DNA of 36,444 nt, taken from contig NZ_QAOV01000024.1 in NCBI RefSeq assembly GCF_003050925.1, positions 1 through 36,444 of the forward strand, in the 5' to 3' direction. The notes beneath the pieces are model-generated. The model did no database searches. It saw nothing but the letters and a program-made list of their open reading frames with translations, and was not told the origin of the DNA. Shown piece after piece: positions 33,733 to 36,444 of this stretch. This DNA is from Pseudomonas sp. GV085. Lineage in GTDB: Bacteria; Pseudomonadota; Gammaproteobacteria; Pseudomonadales; Pseudomonadaceae. The translations under genes were made by a program, and so were the position numbers. Each line of letters begins with the position of its first letter. Position 1 is the stretch's first letter.

Positions 33733-34482
33733 ATGAACCCCAAGCGCATCCTGCTCGTCGGTTTGCTAGCCAGCCTGGGCTTGCCGGCCCTGGCCGATAC
33801 CTTCACGACCTCGATCGGAACCGACTACTCTCGGGGCGACTATGGTACCGGTACAACTTCTGAAACCTGGTACGTCCCGCTGGTGGGCAAATACCAGACC
33901 GGCCCCATGACCTACAAGCTCACTGTGCCCTGGCTGCGCATCACCAATCCTTCGGTCGGCCCTGATGGCGAGCCGTTGCCCGGCGGCTGCGGTAAAGTGG
34001 AAAGCGGTTTGGGTGACACCGTTGCCGGTGCCGATTATGCAGTGATTGACGGCAGCGTTGGCGGGTTGTTCGTGGACCTGATCGGCAAGGTCAAGTTGCC
34101 CACGGCCGACGAAGACAAGTGCCTGGGCACGGGCAAAACCGACTATTCCGGCCAGGTCGACGTCGCCAAAGCCTTCGGCCCTGTGACCGGGTTCGCCACC
34201 CTGGGCTGGAAAAAATTCGGCGACCCGTCGGGCTCCGACTTCGACGACCCGATATTCGCCGGCCTGGGCTTCGCCATACCCGTGTTCGCGCGTACCACGG
34301 CGGGCGCGTCCTACGACTGGCGGCAGAAGGTCGTTTCCACGGGCGATCAGATCAAGGAGCTCACCTTGTTCCTCACGCACAAGCTCAATCAGAACTGGAA
34401 GTTCCAGTTGTATGCCGTCAAGGGGTTTTCCGATGCCAGCCCGGATGGCGAGGCTGGACTGTTGTTCAGTCACACCTACTGA
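33733..34482 (+). CDS. Outer-membrane beta-barrel protein of unknown substrate
   Basis: This is a 249-residue protein. The ATG at 33733 has GAGGTG (33724-33729) before it and a signal peptide (MNPKRILLVGLLASLGLPALA before DTFTT). The mature part alternates polar and hydrophobic residues in short strands (TYKLTVPWLRI, VFARTTAGASYDW, WKFQLYAVKGF) and ends LLFSHTY with a terminal aromatic residue, typical of an outer-membrane barrel. A Gly/Cys loop (PGGCGKVESGLGDT) is characteristic of small transporter-like barrels related to the phenol MetA/DUF3187-type group, but I cannot assign it. It follows DUF5666 by 102 bp and may be co-transcribed or have its own promoter. Confidence 0.72.
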   Translation: MNPKRILLVGLLASLGLPALADTFTTSIGTDYSRGDYGTGTTSETWYVPLVGKYQTGPMTYKLTVPWLRITNPSVGPDGEPLPGGCGKVESGLGDTVAGADYAVIDGSVGGLFVDLIGKVKLPTADEDKCLGTGKTDYSGQVDVAKAFGPVTGFATLGWKKFGDPSGSDFDDPIFAGLGFAIPVFARTTAGASYDWRQKVVSTGDQIKELTLFLTHKLNQNWKFQLYAVKGFSDASPDGEAGLLFSHTY

Positions 34483-34602
34483 TACCCGCCTGTTTCCCTG
34501 CACTGATGTGTTTCACCGCTTCGATCCAGGCCGGGTCCAGGTGCGACGGTGCGCGTCGAAAAGCCAGTCAGGACAGCCGGCTCAAGTCCTGATATTCGGT
34601 CG

Positions 34603-34630
34603 TTGACACTCAGGCTGACAGCACTAATCT
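34603..34630 (+). promoter_or_regulatory. Predicted promoter of Gly-rich gene 3
   Basis: TTGACA (34603-34608), 16 bp, TAATCT (34625-34630). This is the strongest of the three Gly-rich promoters by match to the sigma-70 consensus. The palindrome starts 8 bp after the -10 box ends. The preceding 34483-34602 shows no gene or strong hairpin. Confidence 0.6.
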
Positions 34631-34637
34631 ATTAGGT

Positions 34638-34654
34638 GTGGGAATATTTCCCAC
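34638..34654. promoter_or_regulatory. 17-bp palindromic candidate operator, copy 4
   Basis: GTGGGAATATTTCCCAC is a perfect inverted repeat with 7-bp arms and a 3-nt centre, starting exactly 187 nt before the ATG of Gly-rich gene 3, as in copy 1. It sits at the predicted transcription start. Confidence 0.77.
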
Positions 34655-34824
34655 GCAACGATACCGGCTGGCTCTGAGGGATCGTGCGAATACCGCAATT
34701 GCTCGTGATTGCTGCAGATTTATGGCCGTGCCGGTTGGCTGGCCGCTCCAGTGGGCGGCCGGGAACTCACTGGACATTGCGTTCGATACGGAGATGACGG
34801 CGCAACTCCAAGCGGAGGTGCATC
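34655..34824 (+). other. Long 5' leader of Gly-rich gene 3 with conserved hairpin
   Basis: The leader is collinear with 21373-21542. The hairpin CTGGCCGC (34739-34746) and GCGGCCGG (34755-34762) keeps all eight pairs of copy 1, one as G-U. The ribosome site is GGAGG about 34815-34819. Its differences from copy 1 fall on all codon positions of the open upstream frames, so it does not look translated. Confidence 0.55.
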
Positions 34825-35847
34825 ATGCTGCTCAAGAAATGTTTGTTGGCTCTGGCAATTGGCGGGGTCCTGTCGGCATCGACTGTCCTGGTGCCTGATT
34901 ACATCAGTAGTTTCTCCAGCGTGCATGCCAAAGATGGCGGTAGCGGCGGAGGCGGAGGCGGCCACGGTGGTGGCAGCGGAGGCGGAGGCGGCGGTGGTCA
35001 CGGCGGCAACGGTGGCGGCGGCTCCGGAGGTTCCGGAGGTGGCGGTGGTCACGGTGGCGGCGGTGGTTCCGGCGGTGGAGGCTCTGGAGGCGGTGGCCAC
35101 GGTGGTGACGGCGGAGGCGGTAGCGGTGGCAGCGGCCATGGAGATGGCGGCGGTCATGGTGCTTCTGGCCATGGCGGCCCGGGCCGCGGCGACGCTGACC
35201 ATGGTGGAATGGCAGGGAATAGAGGCCCAGGCAATGCGCGTGACAACGACGATGACCATGGTGGCATGATCGGGAACAGAGGCCCGGGCAAAGCGCATGC
35301 CAACGACGATGACGACGACGCGGATAACGCCGCAGATGCAGCCAGGGAAGCCGCAGAAGACGCCGCAGATGCAGCCAGGGAAGCGGCAGAAGAACCCGGT
35401 GAAGCAGCCAGGGAAGCCGCAGAAGACGCCAATGACGCTGCCAGGGAGGCCGCAGAAGACGCCGCAGATGCAGCCAGGGAAGCTGCAGAAGATAGGGGCG
35501 CTGCCAGGATCGACGCAGATGTAGCCAGGGATGCTGCCAGAGCCGAGGCGGATGCAGCTCGGGATGCTGCGAGAGCTGAGGCGGATGCAGCCCGAGACGC
35601 TGCGAGAGCCGCTGGCGTACCGAAAGCAGATGCAGATGCAGCCCGGGATGCTGCCAGGGCTGCAGCAGATGCAGCCCGGGACGCCGCCAAGGCAAAAGCA
35701 GATGCAGCCAGAGATGCTGCCAGGGCTGCCGCAAATGCGGCCCGGAACGCTGCCAAAGTAGCCAAAGTAGAGGCGAAGGAGGCCAGAGAGGATGTGGCCG
35801 ACGCCCCTGATGCCCCGGATGTCGATGTGGTTGAGGTAGAGAACTAA
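34825..35847 (+). CDS. Exported Gly-rich protein 3 with long LEA-like Ala-rich tail
   Basis: This is a 340-residue protein and the longest of the three paralogues. Signal region 1-35 (LLALAIGGVLSAS, cleavage after SSVHA). Residues 38-125 are Gly/His/Ser-rich (GGHGGGSGGGG). Two GNRGPGxAxxND units follow near 130-160. Residues 165-340 are an Ala/Asp/Glu/Arg-rich helix-forming tail built of 11-residue units such as AADAAREAAED and DAARDAARAEA, comparable in style to group 3 LEA proteins. The ending DAPDVDVVEVEN matches Gly-rich protein 1. It lies directly upstream of an rRNA operon. Conserved signal region, tail end, leader and terminator show descent from a shared ancestor with gene 1; the function is unknown. 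Confidence 0.75.
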   Translation: MLLKKCLLALAIGGVLSASTVLVPDYISSFSSVHAKDGGSGGGGGGHGGGSGGGGGGGHGGNGGGGSGGSGGGGGHGGGGGSGGGGSGGGGHGGDGGGGSGGSGHGDGGGHGASGHGGPGRGDADHGGMAGNRGPGNARDNDDDHGGMIGNRGPGKAHANDDDDDADNAADAAREAAEDAADAAREAAEEPGEAAREAAEDANDAAREAAEDAADAAREAAEDRGAARIDADVARDAARAEADAARDAARAEADAARDAARAAGVPKADADAARDAARAAADAARDAAKAKADAARDAARAAANAARNAAKVAKVEAKEAREDVADAPDAPDVDVVEVEN

Positions 35848-35891
35848 GCCTGCACGTTTGGCAATGAACATGGCAGGCATACCCAAAGAAA

Positions 35892-35968
35892 ACGTCCCGG
35901 GAGCTTGAGGGACGTATCGGCTATGAGTCGCAAACCCTGAGTAGTCGCGGGGTTTGCGACTTCTTTTT
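35892..35968 (+). terminator. Double hairpin ending Gly-rich gene 3
   Basis: Hairpin A: ACGTCCC (35892-35898) and GGGACGT (35909-35915), the same sequence and loop as after gene 1. Hairpin B: AGTCGCAAACCC (35926-35937) and GGGTTTGCGACT (35950-35961), then TCTTTTT. Relative to gene 1, one stem pair changed on both sides (GC to AT), a compensatory change. The following 35969-36188 shows no gene. Confidence 0.9.
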
Positions 35969-36188
35969 GAAATCTGCCGCACGGTTCGAAATACCGACGA
36001 GGATGTCGGCAGAGGGGGACCGGGCTGGACGGGTATGGCGCTGGGGTGGCGCCCACGAAATAAAGGGCGCCTCAGTGACGACGTGGTCCGGGCTCTCTGC
36101 TGCCCTGAAGCTTTATATAGATGCTGGGAGGGTTCATGGTGGCAGCCCGGGCGCTTCGATAAGGAAGAAGAATTTTCAGGAGAAGGGG

Positions 36189-36216
36189 TTGACCACGTAT
36201 TTTAATACTGTACTAT
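36189..36216 (+). promoter_or_regulatory. rRNA operon promoter P1
   Basis: TTGACC (36189-36194), 16 bp, TACTAT (36211-36216), followed by a GC-rich discriminator TCGCCTCCCGC, as in Pseudomonas rrn promoters under stringent control. Confidence 0.8.
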
Positions 36217-36296
36217 TCGCCTCCCGCTAACGAGCAGCTTGATGTTGCTCTTGGCTTAAGTAGTTGATTTTGTTGAAAAATCAGAAACTTTTAAGG

Positions 36297-36325
36297 TTGC
36301 AGTTTGAAAAGATGCGCTGTAAGAT
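36297..36325 (+). promoter_or_regulatory. Probable rRNA operon promoter P2
   Basis: TTGCAG (36297-36302), 17 bp, TAAGAT (36320-36325), about 110 bp downstream of P1. Tandem promoters are usual for rrn operons; this second one is a weaker match. Confidence 0.55.
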
Positions 36326-36359
36326 GCGCACCTCGGTTGAGACGAAAGATCTTAACCAA

Positions 36360-36444
36360 CCGCTCTTTAACAACTGAATCAAGCAATTCGTGTGGGTGCT
36401 TGTGGAGTCAGACTGCTAGTCAACAGATTATCAGCATCACAAGT
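36360..36444 (+). promoter_or_regulatory. 16S rRNA leader with boxA antitermination site
   Basis: CGCTCTTTAACAA at 36361-36373 is the rrn boxA core recognised by the Nus antitermination complex. The downstream text to the window end closely resembles the leader just before 16S rRNA in Pseudomonas, including a TGTGGGTGCTTGTGG segment. The 16S gene itself begins beyond the window. Confidence 0.85.

Noticed and set aside
36374..36444. Start of 16S rRNA
   Set aside because: The text is still leader; the 16S 5' end does not appear before the window stops.

Overview
The window looks like chromosomal DNA of a Pseudomonas of the fluorescens/putida type. It is GC-rich with typical Shine-Dalgarno sites. 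It has a CusCBA-F copper efflux operon and a PehA-type giant RTX heme peroxidase. It ends in a Pseudomonas-style rRNA operon leader with tandem promoters and boxA; the 16S gene itself lies beyond the end. The assignment rests on family recognition by eye, not on a search.

Layout. (1) 471-3146: a NarL-type response regulator and a convergent HisKA_3 sensor kinase, then a small protein of unknown function. (2) 3445-14259: one 3604-residue secreted protein made of two tandem animal-type heme peroxidase/RTX modules, Ig-like repeats, an RTX tail and a C-terminal type I secretion signal. No type I secretion genes lie beside it. (3) 14533-21213: a Met/Cys-rich small exported protein followed by cusC, cusB (with a fused CusF domain), cusA and cusF, with 4-nt overlaps between the last four. 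(4) 21543-30155: the first Gly-rich exported protein, a GNAT acetyltransferase, a DUF3300-DUF2950 pair, a DUF1704/QEGLA putative metallopeptidase, a TonB-dependent receptor and a five-helix membrane protein. (5) 30520-35847: a second Gly-rich exported protein, a DUF6502-DUF5666-beta-barrel cluster, and a third Gly-rich exported protein. (6) 36189-36444: rRNA operon promoters and leader.

The most interesting signal is a shared regulatory architecture. A 17-bp palindrome, GTGGGA-N5-TCCCAC, occurs four times: at 21356, 30391, 31195 and 34638. It precedes each of the three Gly-rich genes and the DUF6502 gene. At the Gly-rich genes it sits 7-8 nt downstream of a predicted -10 box in a promoter with 16-bp spacing, so at about the transcription start. 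At the DUF6502 gene it abuts or overlaps the core promoter. DUF6502 has a helix-turn-helix-like segment near residues 59-78. I propose an uncharacterised regulon: a DUF6502 protein (or an unlinked regulator) controls three low-complexity exported proteins and the DUF6502-DUF5666-barrel cluster. Two of the Gly-rich proteins carry LEA-like Ala-rich 11-mer tails. Genes 1 and 3 also share an exactly 187-nt palindrome-to-ATG leader with a conserved hairpin, and the same double-hairpin 3' end, which marks a segmental duplication 13 kb apart.
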